A stretch of 64,000 nucleotides of DNA. It comes from Enterobacter dykesii. Its GTDB lineage: Bacteria; Pseudomonadota; Gammaproteobacteria; Enterobacterales; Enterobacteriaceae. The stretch lies in contig NZ_CP126604.1 of assembly GCF_008364625.2 (NCBI RefSeq), forward strand, positions 2,480,001 through 2,544,000, written 5' to 3'. The number at the start of each line of letters is the position of its first letter. Positions within the stretch are counted from its first letter, which is position 1. The notes beneath the pieces are model-generated. The model was not told the origin of the DNA, made no database searches, and was given only the letters and a program-made list of their open reading frames with translations. This document shows, one piece after another, positions 31,977-38,826 of the stretch. The translations under genes were made by a program, and so were the position numbers.

Positions 31977-32000
31977 AAAAGCCTCCATCAGGAGGCTTTT
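31977..32000. terminator. shared terminator between yciA and tonB
   Basis: AAAAGCCTCC-ATCA-GGAGGCTTTT, with eight A residues on the left and eight T residues on the right, between convergent genes. This resembles the known bidirectional tonB terminator of E. coli. Confidence 0.9.
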
Positions 32001-32002
32001 TT

Positions 32003-32725
32003 TTATTCCATCTGCGCCCCGCCGTTCAGGCGGAAAACAATATTCACAATCAGTCCGTTGCCCGGTTTCCCGGCCTCATAGCGCCATCTGCGCATCGCCG
32101 ATTTCACTTCGCGCTCAAACATATTAGAAGGCTGAGCGGACAATATTTCCACGTTATCCACGCGACCATCGGCAGTAACGTCAAATTTAACCCGTACGCG
32201 GCCTTCAATACGCAAGGCCTGCGCTCGCGCCGGATACTGAGGCTGGTTGCGACTCAGCGCGCGCGGACCCGCAGGGGCACTGATTGTCGGCTTAGGCGCG
32301 GCTGCGGTGTTATTCATCACCGGACGCGAAGGCGCCGCATTCTCCACCGTCTGGGTCGCGCGCGGTTCAACCGGACGTTCCTCGCGTTTCGGACGATCCT
32401 CGACCTTTTTCACCGGTTTTGGCTTCGGCTTAGGTTTTGGCTTCGGTTCAGGCTTGTGGATCACCACCGGGGCTTCCTTCGGTGGCTCCGGAACGGGCTC
32501 GGGTTCTGGCTCCGGTTCAGCCACCGGCTGCGGCGGCGGAGGGGCAACCTGCGGCGGTTCAAGATCCGCTGGCGATACCATCGTCACGGAAATCGGCTGC
32601 GCGGGCGCGGGCATTTCAATAACCTGATGAACCGAGGTATACAGCAGACCCGCCACAACGGCACCGTGAATCACGACAGAAAGCAGCGTCGGCCAGGGAA
32701 AGCGGCGAGGTAAATCAAGGGTCAT
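32003..32725 (-). CDS. tonB: TonB, energy transducer for outer-membrane receptors
   Basis: A 240-residue protein. The N-terminal anchor PTLLSVVIHGAVVAGLLY carries the Ser and His that couple to ExbBD. A proline-rich arm follows with Glu-Pro and Lys-Pro repeats (about residues 65-105), and the C-terminal domain (about 150-240) binds TonB boxes of siderophore and B12 receptors. The ATG at 32725 gives the E. coli N-terminus MTLDLPRR; in-frame ATGs at 32734 and above are possible. A Fur-like site lies upstream. Confidence 0.95.
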   Translation of the reverse strand: MTLDLPRRFPWPTLLSVVIHGAVVAGLLYTSVHQVIEMPAPAQPISVTMVSPADLEPPQVAPPPPQPVAEPEPEPEPVPEPPKEAPVVIHKPEPKPKPKPKPKPVKKVEDRPKREERPVEPRATQTVENAAPSRPVMNNTAAAPKPTISAPAGPRALSRNQPQYPARAQALRIEGRVRVKFDVTADGRVDNVEILSAQPSNMFEREVKSAMRRWRYEAGKPGNGLIVNIVFRLNGGAQME

Positions 32726-32772
32726 CGAAGTCATAATCATCAACGTTAAAAAACCGAACACTGATTTTAAAT

Positions 32773-32791
32773 GCAAATAGCAATCATATTC
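32773..32791 (-). promoter_or_regulatory. Fur-box-like site in the tonB promoter
   Basis: On the minus strand GAATATGATTGCTATTTGC matches about 11 of 19 positions of the Fur consensus and resembles the known E. coli tonB Fur site. It lies about 50-65 bases upstream of the tonB start, consistent with iron repression. Confidence 0.65.
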
Positions 32792-32945
32792 AATAAGACA
32801 CTTTGTTCTGACGCAACTTTAGCGCATGAGAGGCCAAAAAAGGCGCATTCAGATCAGGGTATTAACATTGTTTTTATTTTACATTGCAGTCGTTTGCCCT
32901 TTCACATAACGTAACTGACACTTTTACCGGTTAAGGAGCTTCGCC

Positions 32946-33242
32946 GTGTTTTACGTGATTTACTCTGAAGATGTTGCTGATTCGCTCGAAAAACGCCAGT
33001 CTGTGCGCCCTGCACACCTGGCACGTTTGCAGCTGCTCCAGGATGAAGGTCGTTTACTGACCGCCGGCCCCATGCCTGCAGTAGACAGCAACGATCCGGG
33101 CGCCGCCGGTTTTGCCGGCTCCACTGTGATTGCTGAGTTTGAATCCCAGGAAGCCGCTCAGGCATGGGCTGACGCAGATCCGTATGTTGCAGCGGGTGTG
33201 TATGCAAAAGTGACGGTCAGACCGTACAAGAAAGTGTTTTAA
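32946..33242 (+). CDS. yciI: YciI, YCII-related protein
   Basis: A 98-residue protein of the YCII family, a small ferredoxin-like fold. The motifs are [15 protein letters not shown] at the start, the conserved His in [11 protein letters not shown], and [15 protein letters not shown] with a conserved Asp. A His-Asp pair of this kind occurs in related dehydrochlorinase domains, but YciI has no proven reaction. It starts after TTAAGGAGCTTCGCC and is divergent from tonB, as in E. coli. Confidence 0.94.
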   Translation: MFYVIYSEDVADSLEKRQSVRPAHLARLQLLQDEGRLLTAGPMPAVDSNDPGAAGFAGSTVIAEFESQEAAQAWADADPYVAAGVYAKVTVRPYKKVF

Positions 33243-33350
33243 ATCAATCGGGTAAATGTAGGGTAACAAACTAACGTTGCATTGCCCTACTACCTTTTTG
33301 AATGAAAAAAGATATAATCCATTCATCTCTTTTACTTAGAAAGTTTTGTT

Positions 33351-34784
33351 ATGGATTATATCTTATTAGTATTATTATTGGCCGTTTGTTTTGCTAATGC
33401 TGCATTTATCAGAATCAAATCGATTGTGGTGGTAATTGCATTACTTATATTTGCTTTCTGGTATATATCAAATATGTTTACCGGAAATGGTGTAAATGAT
33501 GCAGTTTATTATCATCTGAGAAGTGATGTTCACGGGACGTCTATTGATGATATATTGCCTAAAGTTTTTGCAGCCAGCATATTTATTTTGATTTCTATGG
33601 CGATATTATTTGCGTCGTTCAAATTTCGAAAAAAATTACCACGACACAATGTCACATTCTTTAACTTTTTATTTATTACATCCCTTTCACTTTTCGTTTT
33701 TCAATCTAATGCAACCCAAAATATATACAATTCGCTTCAGAATTTGTCCTATGGGAATGGGGTGAAAGTGGCCAGGCAGTATAACAGCATTGATTACAAG
33801 ATGAATAAAAAGTACAATTATGTTTTTATTTATGCTGAGAGCCTTGAACGCTCACTGAGAAACATTGATGGCATCAATTATATTCCACAAATAAGTAAAC
33901 TTGCAGATCAATATCTTGAATTCACTGACATACGTCAAATTCCGGGTATGGGGTGGACAATGGCAGGAATGGTCAATACCCAATGTGCTATCCCACTAGT
34001 CCTCCCTCAGGGTAATTCAGCGAATAATATGTCTCATTTCTTGGGTGGGGCTGATTGCATTGCAACGCATTTGAAAAAAAATGGATACACTACGGAATTT
34101 ATACGTGGGAGTGATAAAGAATTTGCTGGAGGGGATAAGTTCTTTTCTCAGCATGGCTGGATTTATCAACATGATAAACAATATTTGCTTAATCATCTCG
34201 TAGTAAATCAAAATGAAATTAGTGGATGGGGTGTTCATGATGATTCGCTCATTGACTATGTATATAATGAATTTGAAAAGTTATCGACCTCAAAAAATAA
34301 CTTTCTCCTCTCATTCTTAACCGTCAATACTCATCCGCCAGCAGGTACCTATTTATCTGCTTGCGATGGATATATTAATGCTGCCATCAGTAACCCTATG
34401 TTTAAATCAGCAAGTTGTTCTGATTATCTTGTTGGTACATTTATTAAAAAAATCATCAACTCAGACCATTTTGACAATACAATCATTGTTCTTGTTTCAG
34501 ATCATTTGATGATGGCTAACGCTGCCAGTAAAGAGCTTGACAGCATTCAGGACAAGCGCAGGAACAATTTTATTATTATAAAAAAAGGAATTAAACCTAC
34601 TAAAATCGCCAAACCAGGAACATTACTGGATGTCTGGCCGACTATACTTGACGTCTCTTCGGCTGATAAACCTGATTTTGGATTTGGTCACAGTTTACTT
34701 CGCAATGAGAAAAGCCAGATATTACAATCATGGGAAAACTCTAAAAACATTAGTGATTATCTAGGGTTTTCGTCTTCACTATAG
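33351..34784 (+). CDS. OpgB-like phosphoglycerol transferase, N-terminal part ending at an amber codon
   Basis: A 477-residue membrane enzyme of the alkaline phosphatase/sulfatase superfamily, related to OpgB (MdoB), which transfers phosphoglycerol to periplasmic glucans. Four helices span about residues 3-20, 24-43, 68-90 and 102-118. The periplasmic domain has YVFIYAESLERS (metal-binding Glu near 163), the Thr nucleophile in GWTMAGMVNTQCAIPL (residue 203) and the metal ligands in LVSDHLMMAN. The frame stops at TAG 34782-34784, but with no other stop the same frame continues for 260 codons that resemble the OpgB C-terminal region. E. coli OpgB has 763 residues, so this is probably one gene with a nonsense mutation, or a catalytic part that works alone. 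The gene is much more AT-rich than its neighbours, a sign of transfer. TATAAT at 33313 may be its -10 box. Confidence 0.78.
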   Translation: MDYILLVLLLAVCFANAAFIRIKSIVVVIALLIFAFWYISNMFTGNGVNDAVYYHLRSDVHGTSIDDILPKVFAASIFILISMAILFASFKFRKKLPRHNVTFFNFLFITSLSLFVFQSNATQNIYNSLQNLSYGNGVKVARQYNSIDYKMNKKYNYVFIYAESLERSLRNIDGINYIPQISKLADQYLEFTDIRQIPGMGWTMAGMVNTQCAIPLVLPQGNSANNMSHFLGGADCIATHLKKNGYTTEFIRGSDKEFAGGDKFFSQHGWIYQHDKQYLLNHLVVNQNEISGWGVHDDSLIDYVYNEFEKLSTSKNNFLLSFLTVNTHPPAGTYLSACDGYINAAISNPMFKSASCSDYLVGTFIKKIINSDHFDNTIIVLVSDHLMMANAASKELDSIQDKRRNNFIIIKKGIKPTKIAKPGTLLDVWPTILDVSSADKPDFGFGHSLLRNEKSQILQSWENSKNISDYLGFSSSL

Positions 34785-35567
34785 AATTACCCTTCCCTAA
34801 ATGACAAATTCTCATTTAAAGATGGCAAATTGACAATTGGCCAACAAGAATATAAATGGCCTCTCTTCGGATCCGCTGACAAGAATAAAAACATCAAGAG
34901 CATTTATTTTGAAGCCTTTGCCTTAAACGCGCAAAGAATTACTGCCGAAGATAACATTCTTTTTTATATAAATGATTGTTCAGTAACATCGAAAAGTAAA
35001 CAAGGATTATGTGGTTATGAACTAACACATAATAGTACGACACAGTACCAAATAAATGAAAGCGGTATTTTCAATAGAAGAGAACTTAACGTTGCATCTC
35101 CTTTGTTTTCTGAGGGACTTATCGGTATTTCGTCTGGGCCACTTAATGTCCAGACAGGCATTAATGATAATATTCAAGAGCAAACCATGCCATATGGGGT
35201 TAATTTTTACAAACTGGAAGGAGAAAATAATAAACTTAAACTCCTCGCCAATTTTAACACATGCAATAACGTTCCAGTTGATGTGAATGCAGTAAAAAAC
35301 TTGATTGGTAAAGACAGTTCGACTCTCATCATTGCTTCAAATGAGTCTGTTTTTTGTATACCTTATGAAACCAGACCATCAGTTAATGAATTATTGCGCT
35401 CGAATGCGGCTACTCACCTGACCCCCAGACAGCAAATTATAGGAACTTATACTAAAAATGATACTAAATTCATTTTAGGGAGCCCTGATATCCCATTAGA
35501 TGTGTTTATAAACAAAACAAATTATAAGCTGAACGAATTATGTACCATTTTTAAAGACTGTAGCTAA
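34785..35567 (+). pseudogene. OpgB-like C-terminal region behind the amber codon
   Basis: In frame with the preceding gene and free of stops from the TAG at 34782 to TAA at 35565, giving 260 codons that begin NYPSLNDKFSFKDGKLTIG. OpgB proteins have a C-terminal domain of this size after the sulfatase-like core, and the phrase KLTIGQQEYKWPLF fits its start. A separate start is possible only at weak codons such as the TTG at 34830, which has no ribosome site, so I regard it as the lost 3' part of a 738-codon gene. It has four cysteines (CSVTS, LCGYE, TCNNV, FCIPY and the terminal CTIFKDC pair add more), consistent with a periplasmic place. Confidence 0.7.
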
Positions 35568-35583
35568 TTTTTATAATCTGTTG

Positions 35584-35605
35584 AAAGGCTCCCTCAGGAG
35601 CCTTT
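35584..35605. repeat. attL: 22-bp repeat that is also a terminator hairpin
   Basis: Identical to 50511-50532. The repeat is AAA-GGCTCC-CTCA-GGAGCC-TTT, so each copy is a perfect hairpin with T tail. This copy sits 16 bases after the opgB-like gene and serves as its terminator. It marks the left end of the prophage. Confidence 0.85.
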
Positions 35606-35679
35606 TTAAACACTTCAACCAAATGAAATAAAAGGATTTATTTCATGCCACGTCCACTCATTGACCACATCGATACTTA

Positions 35680-35701
35680 AAGCCCCGCAAATGCGGGGCT
35701 T
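35680..35701 (-). terminator. hairpin behind the peptidase gene
   Basis: AAGCCCCGC-AAAT-GCGGGGCT(T), an 8-9 bp GC-rich stem 36 bases after the peptidase stop. On the plus strand a short 11-codon ORF (MPRPLIDHIDT, 35645-35680) with an AGGA box ends exactly at its base. Confidence 0.65.
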
Positions 35702-35737
35702 CTTATAGCGAATAATTAATAAGTTAATATAATAGTA

Positions 35738-36604
35738 TCAGCAATCGTCTAATAAACCTGGAAGATACTTATTTATAAGGGCTAAGTGCTGTGTTATGCG
35801 TGATCCAATCAATGTCCCAGGGATATTACCTTTTTCTTTTTTATATTCAATTGTTATAGCAGAAAGTTTAGGTCTCTCTATTTTTGGTTTAATACACAAC
35901 TTATTTAAATCAAACGAATTAAATTTAAAAATAGCACCACCACTGAAGCCTTGCGGTGTCGGAGAAAGAGTAAAAATGCCATTTTTAAGAAGATTTTTTT
36001 CGTATGCCAAAGAGAGATGCCATTCTCTATCAATACCTAACAACTCATAGTCTTCTTTGAGCAACTCCCTAGAGCCAAAACTTTCACGTTTACAATTGAT
36101 AGTGCTGTTACGTAACTTAGAATTTTTTGAATAAAATCCACTAACTATATACGAGTGGTCGAAACTGTCCGAGACCGTTCTATCAAGATCATCATAGTTT
36201 AAAGCAAGTTTTTTTATGTTATCGCTTATCGAATCTTGTATATGAAATACTGATGAATCGTAAGGATCATCATTATGCGTTCCAGATACCCCCCTTGCTG
36301 TACTGAACCTATCACCTTTAAACGTCGTTACCCTCTCTTCACCTTCACACGACATTAATAACTCATGTTCACCTATAGCATCAAATACATGCGATGCAGA
36401 AAACACGAAGTACTCACCTTTTATATTAACAAATACACCACTTCCAATTTGCTCAGGCCGACTTTCATGTTTCAATGGAAACAGAATTGCATTAACAGAT
36501 TTTTCAATCTGAAGTGTATTATCCAAACATATTGCAAAATGTGTTTGGATGCGCCCTATTACTTTCTTTGTAAGCGGATTTTTGAGATCTATTTTTTCTT
36601 TCAT
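35738..36604 (-). CDS. trypsin-like serine peptidase-fold protein, phage cargo gene
   Basis: A 288-residue protein I do not recognise by name, but with the order of a chymotrypsin-type protease: His in FSASHVFDAIG near residue 70, Asp in the HNDDPYDSSVFHI stretch near 115-120, and Ser in PTPQGFSGGAIF near 225 (GxSGG motif). There is no signal peptide or membrane segment, so it would act in the cytoplasm. The start at 36604 follows GGGAAGTG; an ATG four codons upstream is weaker. It is very AT-rich and stands alone between attL and ogr, a place where P2-like phages carry non-essential genes. A defence or host-modifying role is only an inference. Confidence 0.7.
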   Translation of the reverse strand: MKEKIDLKNPLTKKVIGRIQTHFAICLDNTLQIEKSVNAILFPLKHESRPEQIGSGVFVNIKGEYFVFSASHVFDAIGEHELLMSCEGEERVTTFKGDRFSTARGVSGTHNDDPYDSSVFHIQDSISDNIKKLALNYDDLDRTVSDSFDHSYIVSGFYSKNSKLRNSTINCKRESFGSRELLKEDYELLGIDREWHLSLAYEKNLLKNGIFTLSPTPQGFSGGAIFKFNSFDLNKLCIKPKIERPKLSAITIEYKKEKGNIPGTLIGSRITQHLALINKYLPGLLDDC

Positions 36605-36856
36605 AACACTTCCCATTTAGTAAACACAAAGCATAATAAAATTGCTCACTTAAGTATATTTTGTTGATTGTATGGATGCGATAAATACAATGCCAATATT
36701 TTAACAGTTAATTACATTAACACAATTTATCACCACAGAAAACTATTGATTTTATTTAAAATAAACCAGGCGTGTTGGGGATAATTAATTTGAGTTAAGT
36801 CTGTTTTGCATTTTACGGTATTAAATTATACCGCAAGTGCAAACTAATTATTATCA

Positions 36857-36878
36857 AAAACCCGCATCTGCGGGTTTT
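36857..36878 (-). terminator. terminator of the tail/ogr transcript
   Basis: AAAACCCGC-ATCT-GCGGGTTTT, a perfect 9-bp stem 9 bases past the ogr stop. The 250 bases from here to the peptidase gene (36605-36856) are AT-rich and hold no gene; they should contain the peptidase promoter. Confidence 0.8.
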
Positions 36879-36886
36879 ATGAAGAG

Positions 36887-37108
36887 TCACATCCATTGAA
36901 TCTGTTGCTGTCCTGACCTAGACGGGTGCGGTGCTGCTGGTACTACCACCCCCGGCGATACGATAAAGCGCTCGACCGTTTCGGTGGTCACAAATGTCGC
37001 GCTGCAGTTGATGTTTGTGCACTGGTGATAGCGCTCTTTGGTCGTGTCGGTAAAATAGCGACTTGTGCGGGCGTGAGCGGCAAAATGGCATTTTGGACAG
37101 TGAAACAT
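36887..37108 (-). CDS. ogr: Ogr/Delta-type zinc-finger activator of phage late genes
   Basis: A 73-residue protein with the Ogr zinc-finger set CPKC...CTNINC (C-x2-C-x22-C-x4-C), close to the 72 residues of P2 Ogr. Ogr binds upstream of P2 late promoters and contacts the RNA polymerase alpha subunit. The ATG at 37108 begins MFHCPKC as in the family, following AGGTGCTCGCC; the frame extends 20 codons further without homology. It lies just after gene D, as in P2. Confidence 0.92.
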   Translation of the reverse strand: MFHCPKCHFAAHARTSRYFTDTTKERYHQCTNINCSATFVTTETVERFIVSPGVVVPAAPHPSRSGQQQIQWM

Positions 37109-37183
37109 GGCGAGCACCTCATTTAATTTCCGATGTGTTAATTTACTCAATTTTTCCTTATATAACAAATATTTAAAAACAAA

Positions 37184-38353
37184 TCACTGCATTAATTCTT
37201 CGCTTTCGCACTCCACATCCGAAACCTTAACCTCAAGCTCTAAGCCCGTCGTGTAGCCGTTGCTGTTGAGGTTATGCACCACCCGGCTGATTATCCACGC
37301 CTTCTCGTCTATGACGCGCTTAAACCCTTTCACCACGATTGGCGTTTCAGGAAATAAATCTGCCCGGCCGATCGCCAGCGAGATTGAAAACTCCGCAACA
37401 CTGCGCTGCAGCTTGTCCCACTTCGCCTGAGCGGCGCGCATGGCCTGCGCCTTTGTCGCGTAAATGGTCGTCAGCTCCAGCACGTTGTCAGCCTCACCGG
37501 CCATATACTCACCCTCGCGCGCTTCCTGCTCTTTTTTGGCTTTGGCCTTTGCCGGGGCTTTGGTCGCTTTCGGGTGCTGCAGCGCGCGGAGGTGTTTCTC
37601 TTTGGGCTTTCTCTTGAGCTTCACCTTTTGCTTTTGCGGCTTCGGGTCTTTGGTGTGCAGCCATTTTGCCGTCACGCCGGTATAGGCTTCCCGGTCAGCA
37701 ATGGCAAACTGATGACGATCGCCGTCGCCGCGCTCAAGCGTCATCTGTGGAATGGGCTTTCCGCTGGCCGTCTTACCGCTCCCCGCTTTCAGGAATAACA
37801 GTTTCCCCGCTTTTACCGAAACCGCCGCACCGTTCCGGTCAGCCAGGCGGGAAAGAAACACCGCGTCCGATTCCTGCGACTGGTCAATGTGAGGCACGGC
37901 GACGGCTTTCAGGGTGTCGGCCACGCTGGCCGTCAGCTTATTGCGTGCCGCAATCGTCTCGACAATTTGCCCGAGCGTGGTGTCATGCCATGACTGTTCC
38001 CGGCGCGAGTTCAGCGACCCGCGAAAATCAGCGCTTCGCCCCCTGATGGTCAGCGTATCAGGCGCGCCCCTGTGCTCGATTTCGTCGACAGTGAATGTCC
38101 CTTTTTTTATCAGCGCTGAATCCTGCCAGCCTAACCACAGCGTCAACGTTGCGCCGCGCGGTGGCAAAGCTATCTGACCGTCAGTGTCATCGAGCTCGAT
38201 ATCGAGCTGGTCGGCCTCGAATCCGCGATTGTCGGTCATGGTCAGGCTGATAAGGCGGTCACTAAAATCCTGCGTGATATCGTCGTTATCCAGCTTGAGC
38301 ATAAACGCCGGGGCTATCTTCGCCCCGGCCTGAATATCCATTCCCGTAATCAT
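37184..38353 (-). CDS. D: P2 gpD-like tail protein
   Basis: A 389-residue P2 gpD homologue, a baseplate-hub type tail protein needed late in tail assembly. Recognisable pieces are MDIQAGAKIAPAF, LTMTDNRGFEADQLDIELDDTDG, TLWLGWQD and RVVHNLNSNGYTTGLELEVK. A lysine-rich insert lies around residues 230-275. Length equals P2 gpD (387). Its start overlaps the U stop (ATGA). It looks intact although the baseplate genes it works with are gone. Confidence 0.93.
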   Translation of the reverse strand: MITGMDIQAGAKIAPAFMLKLDNDDITQDFSDRLISLTMTDNRGFEADQLDIELDDTDGQIALPPRGATLTLWLGWQDSALIKKGTFTVDEIEHRGAPDTLTIRGRSADFRGSLNSRREQSWHDTTLGQIVETIAARNKLTASVADTLKAVAVPHIDQSQESDAVFLSRLADRNGAAVSVKAGKLLFLKAGSGKTASGKPIPQMTLERGDGDRHQFAIADREAYTGVTAKWLHTKDPKPQKQKVKLKRKPKEKHLRALQHPKATKAPAKAKAKKEQEAREGEYMAGEADNVLELTTIYATKAQAMRAAQAKWDKLQRSVAEFSISLAIGRADLFPETPIVVKGFKRVIDEKAWIISRVVHNLNSNGYTTGLELEVKVSDVECESEELMQ

Positions 38354-38814
38354 CCCGCCAGTCCTCCCAGCCAGTCACCGGCAGACGTGACCAGATTGTC
38401 GGCCTGCGTTTTCAGGTCGCCATACATGGCCGCCAGCGATTTATCGACCCGCTTAAGAGAAAGGCTAAACTCGATTTTTCTCGCCGCCCCGTCGCTGAAT
38501 AGCTCGGTGTGCGTATGCGTCACTTTGTCGATGACATACATGCCGTGGATCATGCCCGTTCCGTCAATCAGCGGCCACGCGCGCCCCTCGTCGGCCATCA
38601 GCTCGATGGCGGTCAGTGACAGGCGTCCGCCGGTAATTTCGGGATAAAGCACGCCCGACAGCGTACGCGTGGTTTCCCCTTCCCCGAGATACTGGTAAGC
38701 CGGTGGCTTTCCTATACGGTCGTTTGACGCCCAGCGGTAATCCTTCGAATACTGCATAGACTGATAGGGCAGCGTGCGGCGCTCAAACACAAATAAACCT
38801 AAAACCATTAACAT
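38350..38814 (-). CDS. U: P2 gpU-like tail protein
   Basis: A 154-residue homologue of P2 gpU (159 aa), a tail-end protein. Family features are MVLGLFVFERRTLPYQS near the start, DRIGKPPAYQYLGEGE and LSGVLYPEITGG. The ATG at 38814 follows TGAGGGGGATAAAGC. It overlaps D by 4 bases and follows T by 12. Confidence 0.93.
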   Translation of the reverse strand: MLMVLGLFVFERRTLPYQSMQYSKDYRWASNDRIGKPPAYQYLGEGETTRTLSGVLYPEITGGRLSLTAIELMADEGRAWPLIDGTGMIHGMYVIDKVTHTHTELFSDGAARKIEFSLSLKRVDKSLAAMYGDLKTQADNLVTSAGDWLGGLAG

Positions 38815-38826
38815 GCTTTATCCCCC

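Noticed and set aside
34830-35567. Independent 245-codon gene after the opgB-like gene
   Set aside because: It begins with a TTG lacking a ribosome site and is in frame with the preceding gene with no stop other than the TAG, so one interrupted gene is the simpler reading.
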